A stretch of DNA of 45,663 nt from an uncultured Alphaproteobacteria bacterium (GTDB taxonomy: Bacteria > Pseudomonadota > Alphaproteobacteria > RF32 > CAG-239): positions 1 to 45,663 of the forward strand of contig CALXPO010000006.1 of NCBI GenBank assembly GCA_944390315.1, written 5' to 3'. The notes below the pieces were generated by a model, which did not search any database, was not told where the DNA came from, and saw only the letters and a program-made list of their open reading frames with translations. How positions within the stretch are numbered: the first letter of the stretch is position 1; every line of letters begins with the position of its first letter. Made by a program: the position numbers and the translations under genes. Below, piece after piece: positions 18,691 through 27,132 of the stretch.

Positions 18691-20448
18691 ATGGCAGAAA
18701 CAGATAATACGACATCGACGCCCCCTGCAGCTCAAACGCAACCCGTTCAAAACGAATCGGTCAATGCTGCAGCAAACAACGTTGCTGCACAAAATAATGC
18801 CGGAGAAAAACCAAATACATCGCGAAGCATGAATCAAAGCAATGAACAACGTATTTTGGAAATCAATGAATTGTTGAATAAAGGCGTACTCAGCGTCGAC
18901 CAACGAGCCAAACTTGAAGATGAAAAGAAAAAACTGGAACACGAAGGCGGCGGCGGTACCACCAAACAATTAAGAGATAAAGACGTCAAACGGAAAAGAC
19001 CGGAAGACAACAAATTTGCCGAACAAGACATTATAAAATATATGTATAATGAGTGGTTAATCAAGCTCGGATGTTGGTGCGGTTCCAAAATCGAACAGGG
19101 ATTGGGAACAGCCTATGACAGACTTGAACGCCGTATAGATGAAGGCGTTGCCATGGGAAAGGCTCGAGCCGAAGCCATCATGAATACGGAGACATATAAA
19201 AACGCCGAGAAATTAAACGGTTTGACTCAAGAAACGAGTGAAGCCATAAAAAAACGTTATCAGACTCAAAGCGAAACAGTTCAAAAATTAGCACGCAGCA
19301 TCTCTAACGGCAATATGGGAGCAGAGTCTGCCACGGAACTTTTGGCTTTGGCAAAATATCTCAAGGTTAATCCCGAAGAGGTCGGTCAAAACAAAGAAAT
19401 CCAAGAAATTGTTCAGGCCTCGCTGAAACATAGACAAAACACCGAGAATTTATATCAATCTCTAGGCATAACCGCTCAACAGGTACAAGAAAATCCAAGA
19501 CTTGTCTCTCAGAAAATGCAAGCCATAAAACAACAACAACCTAACAGCGATTTGTGTAAACTTGTCGAACAGCAAAACGATGCCGTGGTAGCTTCTCAAA
19601 AAGAGCTATGCTCCTTAGGAGCAAAATTTGCTCAAAAAGAATCACGCAGAATTGTTTACGATTCAACTCTTGACCAAACGGCATTGAGCATGAGCCAAGC
19701 CAAAATCATAGACGCCATAGCAAAAGATTCTAAGGCTTATCAAGGAAAAGATATTACAACAATATATAAGTCGGAAGCCGAACGGTATCGCCGTGATTTA
19801 ATGAAAAATACGGCGCAAGAACGCCAATCTTACATTGACGGGAAAAACAAAAAATTTGTTCAATCCCATCCTGAAGCCAGGCCTATTGAAATCAACAGCA
19901 TGGAAGTTATGGACAAATACAACTCTTTTGCACACAGAGCCGTAAGCAGTGCCAATAAAAACATAAAGAAATTAAGATTCCAAGAAATGGATAAAATTAA
20001 CGGCAAGCATAAAGATCCAAGACCCAACAAGGCTCTTGCCCAAATGGAAGAATTTATGCAAAGCGGGCAAGAACCGACGAGCGAACAGTTGCAACAAGCT
20101 GATAAAGAAATAACGCAGGATGAAAAACGTCAAGCCGCCGAAAAAGAGACTTCGCAAACCAACACTCAAGAAAGTTCCGATCTCCAAAAGGATACTCAAC
20201 AAAACTTTAGTCGCGAACAATCTTTACAAGAAGCCAGAGGAAAGAACCGACAACAACAAAGAAATAATGAGCAGCTTGAAGCAACACACCAACAAAAAGG
20301 AAGTTGGTTATACAAACGGACGGAAGCCATAAAAAATAAAATAAAAGAAGCGCGAGAAGGCAAAACAGGTCTCCAAGTTTCAATTCAAAAGAGACTTAAT
20401 ACATTTCAAACGACTTTTAACAAAAAATTAAAAGGGCATGAGATGTAA
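18691..20448 (+). CDS. Hypothetical Gln/Ala-rich helical protein, 585 aa, in T4CP block
   Basis: No family recognised. Residues 1-50 are low complexity (Ala, Gln, Asn, Thr, Pro), 50-90 a charged helix, then a small module around residues 110-140 with WLIKLGCWCGSKIEQG. From about 165 to 450 it is helical and rich in Gln and Lys. The last 130 residues are highly charged and Gln-rich, ending KGHEM. There is no signal peptide or membrane helix, so it is probably cytoplasmic. Its stop is 1 base before the next ATG, tying it to the membrane protein and coupling ATPase downstream. It might be a substrate, accessory or chaperone-like partner; that is inference from position only. Confidence 0.75.
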   Translation: MAETDNTTSTPPAAQTQPVQNESVNAAANNVAAQNNAGEKPNTSRSMNQSNEQRILEINELLNKGVLSVDQRAKLEDEKKKLEHEGGGGTTKQLRDKDVKRKRPEDNKFAEQDIIKYMYNEWLIKLGCWCGSKIEQGLGTAYDRLERRIDEGVAMGKARAEAIMNTETYKNAEKLNGLTQETSEAIKKRYQTQSETVQKLARSISNGNMGAESATELLALAKYLKVNPEEVGQNKEIQEIVQASLKHRQNTENLYQSLGITAQQVQENPRLVSQKMQAIKQQQPNSDLCKLVEQQNDAVVASQKELCSLGAKFAQKESRRIVYDSTLDQTALSMSQAKIIDAIAKDSKAYQGKDITTIYKSEAERYRRDLMKNTAQERQSYIDGKNKKFVQSHPEARPIEINSMEVMDKYNSFAHRAVSSANKNIKKLRFQEMDKINGKHKDPRPNKALAQMEEFMQSGQEPTSEQLQQADKEITQDEKRQAAEKETSQTNTQESSDLQKDTQQNFSREQSLQEARGKNRQQQRNNEQLEATHQQKGSWLYKRTEAIKNKIKEAREGKTGLQVSIQKRLNTFQTTFNKKLKGHEM

Positions 20449-20449
20449 G

Positions 20450-20974
20450 ATGAAGAAAATCAAGCACTATTTTCGTTTACTTCTGATTCTTGCAGGCTGG
20501 ACGGGACTATATCTATATATAGTAAAGTTGATTATGTCCTATTTCTGGCACTTTAACATATTCGAAAAACGCTACTGGCAGGTTATTGGTGAATTTTGGC
20601 GTTCCGGCGGCGTGATAGACCAGTTTTCGGAATACATGTTTTTGTTAATGCTAGTCCTGATAATTCCCGTATGGATTTTCGGATATAAAAAAGCCATAAA
20701 ATTATCATATGTCAAAATTATATTTTTCCCGATTTTTTGGTATAATGACTACATTGATAAAAAATACGCTAATCTGCCAAACCACATCGTTCTAAAGAAT
20801 ATGGGTGGAGGAAAAATAAAGAAACAAACTCCACAACAAATGATGGAAGAGATGATTGCAAGCCGGATGCCGCAGGCAACCGATAAGAAAGACTTGAATT
20901 CAAGCAAGATACGTAGTAACTTTGAGAAGAAAAACCGCAGTTTTCATGAAAAAATGGAGGGTAGCGATAAATAA
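20450..20974 (+). CDS. Membrane protein A of the T4CP block
   Basis: From ATG 20450 it has 174 residues. Two or three hydrophobic segments lie at about 8-32, 62-82 and 85-100, followed by a cytoplasmic tail of about 75 basic residues (KKQTPQQMMEEMIASRMPQ). Between the first two helices is a loop with FWHFNIFEKRYWQVIGEFW. That loop and the following helix align by eye with the N-terminus of the next gene's product: W/F-HF-(N/D)-I, then (Y/H)WQ, then V-I, then IP-W. The two are therefore likely paralogous modules. Function unknown; association with the coupling ATPase is inferred from gene order. Confidence 0.75.
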   Translation: MKKIKHYFRLLLILAGWTGLYLYIVKLIMSYFWHFNIFEKRYWQVIGEFWRSGGVIDQFSEYMFLLMLVLIIPVWIFGYKKAIKLSYVKIIFFPIFWYNDYIDKKYANLPNHIVLKNMGGGKIKKQTPQQMMEEMIASRMPQATDKKDLNSSKIRSNFEKKNRSFHEKMEGSDK

Positions 20975-21040
20975 TCTGAAAATAAAACAGTTATTAACTA
21001 TCTTTTGTTTATAATACCTGCGAACTATATGGAGATTTAA

Positions 21041-22522
21041 GTGAAGCCCTTACTGATACTCATCAGAATCATAATTGTCGGTCTGTTGTGGAGTGTTTTC
21101 TTTATGGAAAGCATTCGGGTTATCATGCTCCGAAACTGGCACTTTGATATCCTCAACATGGAACATTGGCAAATTGCATGGGATTTGTGGCAAAATTCAT
21201 GGGTCATATCCGAACCGAAAGAATGGGCTTTTGTTCTCATAATTGTTTCCTTTATTCCGTTGTGGTTTACAGGATGGATAGCCTTAAGCCTCGTTTCTTG
21301 GGGAAAACTGGTATGGTTTATTCTTAGTTTGCCATGGAAAATATTTAAAAATCTCTTTTATAAACCAGTCAAAATAATTACGACTAACACCGGCGTTACC
21401 CCCATAAAGAAAAAAAGGTCGTATAAAGAAATACGTCCGCGTGCCATCAGACCCGTTACAATGGAAAAAAGCAGCCTGTCACCGGCTCCGATTACCATTC
21501 CGGTTATCACCCCCCATTTAAATTCATCGCCGATTTCTGCCAGAAAAGATAAGCCAAGCATTGAACCGGCTCAGTCGCCTAAGAATTTTGAGCATGCCTT
21601 ATTTAAATTTGACGATAACTTTGACGACTTGGATTTCGATATAGATGCCTTTGAGGTCGAACCTAAAAAATCACGTGAAGAAACTGCTGAGCGCAGATTT
21701 TCAGATAATGATTATACGGATTATAACGAACCAAGAGAAAAAAGAGCACGCAAAGATCGTGACAAAAACGACACACGCAGAGATAAAGACGAAGAACGCA
21801 GAAGATCAAAGGACTATGATCGCCGCGATGAAAAAAGAAATGAGCGTACCCGTGACAACGATTACAAAGACGATATCAAAGAAGAACGTTCCCGTGACAG
21901 AGATCGTGACAGAGATATAGAAAGAAAAGACACACGTCGTGAAAAAGAACGTGTTGACGACATCAGAGAAAATAAACCCAGTGACAGTGAACGTAAGAAA
22001 ACGCAAGTCGGAACTCGTCAACCGAGCGGTTCGTGCCTTGATATCATCAAACAAAAAGGATATGAAGTTATCAGCCGCGCAACAATCAAAAACACAATGA
22101 TTGATTACATAGGCATTTCCGGTGATAGGATTTGCTTATGCTTGTTGGATAGAGAACCGGGGGATTGGCTTGCAGATGAAGAACGGTTTAATGATGAAGA
22201 ACCTTTATGGTTTTCGGAAAGTTCCCACCGCATATCTCCTGTCAGAAAAATAGATATAGTTAAACAAGCTCTGTTAGATAAACTTGATTTGGCCGAAATG
22301 AGTTTTATGGTAGATGCTTTCGTTATCATTCAAATAGGAAATATCATCAATGCCGAAGATATGTTTGATATATGGGAGTCGTTAAATATTAATGTTACAC
22401 GTATCGACAGAGGTACTCCGAAAGAAATACCGCTTTTTGCCAGAACACTTCCTGATGCCCAAAAGAGTATTTCTTCATCTAAATTAGATAAAGTTATGAA
22501 ATTAATCCGTAGTATGAGTTAG
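21041..22522 (+). CDS. Membrane protein B of the T4CP block with RD-rich linker
   Basis: Starts at GTG 21041 with GGAG 7 bases upstream; a TATAAT at 21010-21015 could be an internal promoter. The 493 residues fall into three parts. Residues 1-110 are membrane helices paralogous to the upstream protein. About 110-325 is a disordered linker, Pro-rich first and then an extreme Arg/Asp/Lys/Glu stretch with RDRDRDRD-type repeats. About 330-493 is a folded alpha/beta domain (LDIIKQKGYEVISRATIKN, IDYIGISGDRICLCLLD, DAFVIIQIGNIINAEDM). The last resembles nuclease-type folds in layout, but I see no convincing catalytic set. It is followed by the coupling ATPase after 10 bases. Confidence 0.75.
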   Translation: MKPLLILIRIIIVGLLWSVFFMESIRVIMLRNWHFDILNMEHWQIAWDLWQNSWVISEPKEWAFVLIIVSFIPLWFTGWIALSLVSWGKLVWFILSLPWKIFKNLFYKPVKIITTNTGVTPIKKKRSYKEIRPRAIRPVTMEKSSLSPAPITIPVITPHLNSSPISARKDKPSIEPAQSPKNFEHALFKFDDNFDDLDFDIDAFEVEPKKSREETAERRFSDNDYTDYNEPREKRARKDRDKNDTRRDKDEERRRSKDYDRRDEKRNERTRDNDYKDDIKEERSRDRDRDRDIERKDTRREKERVDDIRENKPSDSERKKTQVGTRQPSGSCLDIIKQKGYEVISRATIKNTMIDYIGISGDRICLCLLDREPGDWLADEERFNDEEPLWFSESSHRISPVRKIDIVKQALLDKLDLAEMSFMVDAFVIIQIGNIINAEDMFDIWESLNINVTRIDRGTPKEIPLFARTLPDAQKSISSSKLDKVMKLIRSMS

Positions 22523-22532
22523 AGGAACACAA

Positions 22533-24737
22533 ATGGGATTACAAAAACGAGGAGAAGAATGGGAAGAATATGACCACGCCGTGCAATGGATGTCTCTTAC
22601 GGTCATTATTACCCTTTTGGTTACTATTTTTCTAGCCGTTATATCCATGCCCTTAGGATATATTATAGGAAACGGTATATCCAAAACATCCATGGACAAT
22701 GTCGGCAAATTTATGGGAATGATTTTCAACGACCCCTCCTATTTATTTTCCAGATACTGGAATTGGATGAAACAAATAGGCAATTATCACGGTCCGTTTA
22801 GTTTTTCTTTATGGCTGCCTGTACTTCCTATACTGTCTTTGCCGATAGGACTGATAGTCGGAGCCGTAACAAATCCATATCGTTTTCAATCTAACATTCA
22901 CGGTGCAGGTCGTATAGCTACCCTAAAAGACATCAAAGCCATGAAACTTCTGGACGGTTTTTGTATGGTTATTGGCAAATTTAAGGGCTATTACCTAAAA
23001 TTACCGGAGACATTATCAACTCTTTGTTGCGCACCTCCTGGAACCGGTAAAACGGCCGGTGTGGTTATTCCGACCATATTTAACTCCAAAGGGCTAAGTT
23101 TGGTTATTAATGACCCTAAACCCGAGTTGTGTTTTTCAACCTCCGGCGCCAGAGCAAAAGAAGGTCCTGTCTTTATCATTAACTGGGGTGCCGAAGACAA
23201 ACCGGCGGAAGGGCTTTATTATCCCAGCTGGAATCCTTTATCACCGACAGCGCTGCCTGCTCCCGGTCCTGCTCGCGACATGTATATAGATTCTATGTGC
23301 AACATTTTGGTGGAAGATCCAAAAGGCGGAGCCGATCCGCACTGGTCGCAAACTGGTCGTGCCGCCCTGACCGGCTTTATACATTTCATCGCTTCAAAAT
23401 GTGAAAAAGCCCGTGCAAATGACTATTTTCTGGGTCGTGTTTACGAAGGAAAACTTGACGAAGAAGATAAGCAAGTGCTGGAAGGATATTATGAAGATAT
23501 CAGAATGCATAATCCGGCAGCAGTAAGAGCCATAACAGATTTACGCAATAACAACCTGACGGTTGAAAACTATGTTCCCATCGGTACATGGGAACTGCTT
23601 CCCGAAAAATGGGTCGGAAGAGAGGCCTGTATTGCCATGGTTATGGAATGGTTAACCGAAGCCCAAATTAAACAAAGTCAAGATATAAAACGTCGGTTGG
23701 CAGAAGGTGACCAAATGGCAGCCATGGCTGATCCGATGCGTGATTTGCTTGATGCTGCAGTAGAAGAAGCTCGAAAATACGGTTATGCGCAACGTGCTTA
23801 TACGGAACTCTCTACATTAGGCAACATGCCGGACAAAGAGCGCGGCTCCGTAATGTCTACCGCCTTTGCGGGAATAGGTGTTTTTAAGAACTCCGCCGTC
23901 GTTTCAAGAACAAGTTTTTCAGATATTCAATTCAAAGATTTGCGTGGAATGAAAGACCCCATTACCGGTGAATGGAAACCAATATCTGTGTATCTGTCAA
24001 TTAACCAGGTAGATGCGCGAGCTCTTGGCGTTATCAGCGGTATTTTTATCGAGCTGATGTCATCATACTTGATTTCTAACCCGCCAAACTACGTTAACGC
24101 CTCTGACGGCAAAATGGGACCTTTTCCGACACTGTTTGTACTCGACGAGTTTCCGCAAATGCCAAAGCTAAAAGCCGTTATTGACGGACCTGCCGTCGGT
24201 CGTGGTCAAAAAGTTTCGTACCTTCTTATCGGACAAGATTTGGGACAAATTTCCGGAAAATACGGAAAAGATGACTTGGAAACGGTTATATCTACAACCG
24301 CTTGCAAAATTATTCTTTCACAGAACAACGAGCAAACGGCACAACGCTTCTCCAAAATGGTCGGAAACAAAACCGTTCAAACAACTTCTTATTCTAAACA
24401 AGAAGGTCTCTCAAAACAAGCTAATCCTTTTTCGCGCAACGTCAGCTACCAACTACAAGGTGTTTCGGTTATTACAACTTCACAGCTATTGAGCTTGCCT
24501 ATGCTCAAGCAAGTTGTCCTTTATCAAAGTTATATCGACAGACCTATTATTGCTGACTCGCCAAGATATTATCTTGATCCCAAAATGCGCGCCATGTCAA
24601 AAATTCCGCCTGCGCCCAATGTTCCCGAATGGATTGTTGCGCAACGCGAAGACATTAACGACAATATGCTTGAAAAACTTGGTTTGGGAGAAGATGATGA
24701 AGAAGAAAATTCGGCATCATCGCAAAATCAAGCCTGA
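22533..24737 (+). CDS. VirD4/TraG-family type IV coupling ATPase
   Basis: A 734-residue hexameric-type ATPase that in type IV secretion or conjugation brings substrates to the membrane channel. Two membrane helices lie at about 21-48 and 89-112, followed by the nucleotide-binding domain with Walker A APPGTGKT at 167-174 and Walker B LFVLDEFPQMPK near 535. LLIGQDLGQISGKYG and the sensor region CKIILSQNNEQTAQRFS are typical of VirD4/TraG. The all-alpha domain sits between about 250 and 450. Length exceeds VirD4 (about 650) and nears DotL. AGAGGA precedes the ATG. No VirB or Dot genes or relaxase are in the window, so whether it serves secretion or DNA transfer is unknown. Confidence 0.92.
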   Translation: MGLQKRGEEWEEYDHAVQWMSLTVIITLLVTIFLAVISMPLGYIIGNGISKTSMDNVGKFMGMIFNDPSYLFSRYWNWMKQIGNYHGPFSFSLWLPVLPILSLPIGLIVGAVTNPYRFQSNIHGAGRIATLKDIKAMKLLDGFCMVIGKFKGYYLKLPETLSTLCCAPPGTGKTAGVVIPTIFNSKGLSLVINDPKPELCFSTSGARAKEGPVFIINWGAEDKPAEGLYYPSWNPLSPTALPAPGPARDMYIDSMCNILVEDPKGGADPHWSQTGRAALTGFIHFIASKCEKARANDYFLGRVYEGKLDEEDKQVLEGYYEDIRMHNPAAVRAITDLRNNNLTVENYVPIGTWELLPEKWVGREACIAMVMEWLTEAQIKQSQDIKRRLAEGDQMAAMADPMRDLLDAAVEEARKYGYAQRAYTELSTLGNMPDKERGSVMSTAFAGIGVFKNSAVVSRTSFSDIQFKDLRGMKDPITGEWKPISVYLSINQVDARALGVISGIFIELMSSYLISNPPNYVNASDGKMGPFPTLFVLDEFPQMPKLKAVIDGPAVGRGQKVSYLLIGQDLGQISGKYGKDDLETVISTTACKIILSQNNEQTAQRFSKMVGNKTVQTTSYSKQEGLSKQANPFSRNVSYQLQGVSVITTSQLLSLPMLKQVVLYQSYIDRPIIADSPRYYLDPKMRAMSKIPPAPNVPEWIVAQREDINDNMLEKLGLGEDDEEENSASSQNQA

Positions 24738-24740
24738 GCT

Positions 24741-24761
24741 TTTATAAAGTAACTTTATAAA
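24741..24761 (+). repeat. AT-rich inverted repeat right after the coupling ATPase
   Basis: TTTATAAAG and CTTTATAAA form a 9-bp stem with a 3-nt loop starting 4 bases past the stop codon. It could be a weak transcription pause or mRNA 3'-end signal, but there is no proper T-run. Confidence 0.35.
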
Positions 24762-24845
24762 CTTTAATTAAGAGGTTACCCCAAAAGGGCCCGACAAGCT
24801 CAAAAACGATAGTCGAATTTGGAAGCACTCAATTTCAATACTTAA

Positions 24846-24883
24846 ATTCAAGCCTTGAGTAACTTTTTACTTGAGGCTTGAAT
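24846..24883 (+). repeat. 17-bp hairpin with tetraloop between T4CP block and xseB
   Basis: The arms at 24846-24862 and 24867-24883 pair over all 17 positions as plus-strand RNA, with two adjacent G-U wobbles; the loop is CTTT. On the minus strand the two wobbles become mismatches, so it was probably selected on the plus strand. It is not followed by a T-run. It may act as a factor-dependent terminator, an mRNA-stabilising 3' structure, or a regulatory element. The surrounding 271-base gap otherwise shows no gene. Confidence 0.6.
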
Positions 24884-25008
24884 ATGTTTAATATACTGCA
24901 GCAACCTGCATCTATTTTCAATATTTCATAAAAAAAGATTTGTAAAAATGGCAAAAAATACTAAAGTAATGCCATGAAATATTTCAATAACGAAATCAGA
25001 GATAGAAA

Positions 25009-25254
25009 ATGAACGAAAATGATATTAACCAACTAAACTTTGAAGACGCTTTATCAAAACTTGAAACCATTGTCAAAGAACTGGAAGCCGGTCGCATTAA
25101 ACTTGATGACGCCGTTTCTGCATATGAAGAAGCAATTGCCCTCAAAAATTTTTGCGAGAAAAAACTGCAAGATGCAAAATTAAAGATAGAAAAAATAGAA
25201 ATTCATTCTGACAATAAAATTACAACTGCACCACTGGATAAAGATGATGAGTAA
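25009..25254 (+). CDS. xseB: Exodeoxyribonuclease VII small subunit
   Basis: XseB is the small subunit that binds XseA to form exonuclease VII, a single-strand DNA nuclease. The 81-residue protein has the family core: FEDALSKLETIVKELEAG, then LDDAVSAYEEAIAL and CEKKLQDAKLKIEKI. An AGAG ribosome-binding site precedes the ATG. The stop overlaps the start of ispA, a conserved xseB-ispA arrangement found in many proteobacteria, where dxs often follows; dxs is not here. Confidence 0.94.
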   Translation: MNENDINQLNFEDALSKLETIVKELEAGRIKLDDAVSAYEEAIALKNFCEKKLQDAKLKIEKIEIHSDNKITTAPLDKDDE

Positions 25255-26155
25255 CAACAATATAAAAGAGATTATAAGACAATATGCGGTACGTTTCAAT
25301 CAAGAGATTGACAGATTTTTTCCTTTTCCGGAAGGACCGGAAAAACGTGTTACGGAAGCGATGTATTATTCGTTAACCAGAGGAGGAAAAAGATTACGTC
25401 CTTTTTTGGTTTACGAGACGGCCCATTTGTTCGGCATTGATTTTTCATCTTCCCTCAATGTAGCCATGTCATTAGAAATGTTGCACACCTATTCTCTGAT
25501 TCACGACGATTTACCGGCTATGGATGATGATGATATCCGCCGTGGATTTCCGACTTGCCACAAACAATTTGACGAAGCAACGGCTATCATTGCCGGAGAC
25601 GGACTGTTGACTTACGCTTTTGAAATCATGAGTCGTCCTTCCACTTGCAATGATGCCGCTACCCGCTGCCGCTTAATAGAAATGTTGGCAAACGCCGCCG
25701 GAGCATTTAACGGCATGGTATCCGGACAAATGTTGGATCTTATCGCCTCAGCTTATAACTATCAACAAGAAGACGAAGAAGATATCATAAAACACATTGA
25801 AGAAATGAAAACCGGAAGACTTTTAAGATATGCCGTTGAATCAGGAGCAGTTTTGGGCGGCGCATCTGATGAAGAACTGAAAAGATTAGTACGTTATTCG
25901 CGAAAAATAGGCATAGCCTTTCAAATTGCCGATGATATTCTGGATATGACGGGCGATGAACGCAAAATGGGAAAAACATTGCATAAAGATGAAGCCCAAA
26001 ACAAATTAACATTTGTCCGTTTATATGGTTTGGATTCTGCTCAACAAATAGCACGAAATATGATACAATCGGCCTGTGAAGATATTGATATTTTTGGTTC
26101 CGGCGCCGATAATTTAAAAAATTTGGCTTTTTATATTATAGAAAGAGATCATTAA
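25244..26155 (+). CDS. ispA: Polyprenyl (farnesyl/geranylgeranyl) diphosphate synthase
   Basis: A trans-prenyltransferase that condenses isopentenyl diphosphate with allylic diphosphates, supplying precursors for undecaprenyl phosphate and quinones. The 303 residues contain GGKRLRPFLVYE, the first aspartate-rich motif in HDDLPAMDDDDIRRG, and the second in IADDILDMTGD. Length and motifs fit IspA-type farnesyl diphosphate synthase; chain-length specificity is not certain. Start at 25244 or the next codon (ATGATG), overlapping xseB by about 8-11 bases, indicates translational coupling. Confidence 0.93.
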   Translation: MMSNNNIKEIIRQYAVRFNQEIDRFFPFPEGPEKRVTEAMYYSLTRGGKRLRPFLVYETAHLFGIDFSSSLNVAMSLEMLHTYSLIHDDLPAMDDDDIRRGFPTCHKQFDEATAIIAGDGLLTYAFEIMSRPSTCNDAATRCRLIEMLANAAGAFNGMVSGQMLDLIASAYNYQQEDEEDIIKHIEEMKTGRLLRYAVESGAVLGGASDEELKRLVRYSRKIGIAFQIADDILDMTGDERKMGKTLHKDEAQNKLTFVRLYGLDSAQQIARNMIQSACEDIDIFGSGADNLKNLAFYIIERDH

Positions 26156-26188
26156 GACAGGAAGAGAGCATTATATCGGAGATTCACA

Positions 26189-27052
26189 ATGAAAAAATTT
26201 TTATTCATAACCGCATTATTTTCACTTATAAGTTCTTTTGCCTATGCCCAAGTAGAATTTGAGCAAATCAAGAGCCGTACACAAGAAAAACTTCATGTTA
26301 CGGGTTTTTTTGATTATTACCCGTTCGGCGAATATAAAAATAATGTATATGACGGTGTTTTCAAACCATTTATAAAAGAATTTTCCGATACGGCAAAATA
26401 TGATTTGGAATTTTTACCTATCAGCAAAAATTATGAAGATACAGTACGGGATGTCGCAAAAGGCGAAGCCGATGTATTACTCGGCATGTACGCCGAAACA
26501 AGTTTATACGGCGACATGAAATTTATATACCCCGCAGCCATAGATAATCCGATTCATTTGGTTATGCTGCCGTCATCGATGAACAAAGTACGTTCAATAC
26601 AAGATTTAAAAATGCTGAAAGGTGGCATACACAGCCATGAACACTTTAGCGACTATGTTAAAAACAAATTGGACGCTCTGCAAATAGAATATATAGATAA
26701 TTCATATGATTTATATGGCAAACTGGTAAGAGGCGAAATAGATTACGTTTTAACAAGCATCTACTTTGGCACGATAGAAACCGCCAAACTCGGTCTCAGA
26801 CATCAAGTCCGTTTTTCAAAACAAAGTTTGTGGACAATGCCTGTTTTTATAGGCATTTCAAAATCATCTTTTCACCGCGAATATTTATCCCATATGCTCA
26901 GTAAGATGTTGAGCCAACCCGAGATTCACGATAAAATCAAGAATCAAATGATAAGTATTGTTGATAGCATCACGCAACAATACGCCGGTACGGTACCGCC
27001 ATCATTTACGGCCGAAGAACGAGCTCGTATGATGGAAGAAAAGGACGAGTAA
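26189..27052 (+). CDS. Periplasmic solute-binding protein, family 3-like
   Basis: A 287-residue exported protein with a signal peptide (MKKFLFITALFSLISSFAYA, cleaved before Gln21). The mature part looks like a type II periplasmic binding protein (SBP_bac_3): GFFDYYPFGEY, EADVLLGMYAET at the position of the usual G-x-(C/A)-D-x-(I/L) segment, IQDLKMLKGGIHSHEH, and a C-terminal half with EIDYVLTSIYFG. These bind amino acids or similar small molecules. No ABC permease or ATPase gene is adjacent, so it may work with a distant transporter or sense a ligand. GGAG lies 7 bases before the ATG. Family assignment is moderately sure. Confidence 0.75.
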   Translation: MKKFLFITALFSLISSFAYAQVEFEQIKSRTQEKLHVTGFFDYYPFGEYKNNVYDGVFKPFIKEFSDTAKYDLEFLPISKNYEDTVRDVAKGEADVLLGMYAETSLYGDMKFIYPAAIDNPIHLVMLPSSMNKVRSIQDLKMLKGGIHSHEHFSDYVKNKLDALQIEYIDNSYDLYGKLVRGEIDYVLTSIYFGTIETAKLGLRHQVRFSKQSLWTMPVFIGISKSSFHREYLSHMLSKMLSQPEIHDKIKNQMISIVDSITQQYAGTVPPSFTAEERARMMEEKDE

Positions 27053-27132
27053 CAATGGAAATGCTTGACCTTCATAAAACAAATTGCTAAACTGCGGCTA
27101 ATAAAAATTAAAGAATTTGGAGTAAATTTTTT

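Noticed and set aside
17394..24737. A complete type IV secretion locus or integrative conjugative element
   Set aside because: Only the coupling ATPase is recognisable; no VirB4, VirB11, relaxase, integrase, tRNA attachment site or direct-repeat boundary was found in the window.
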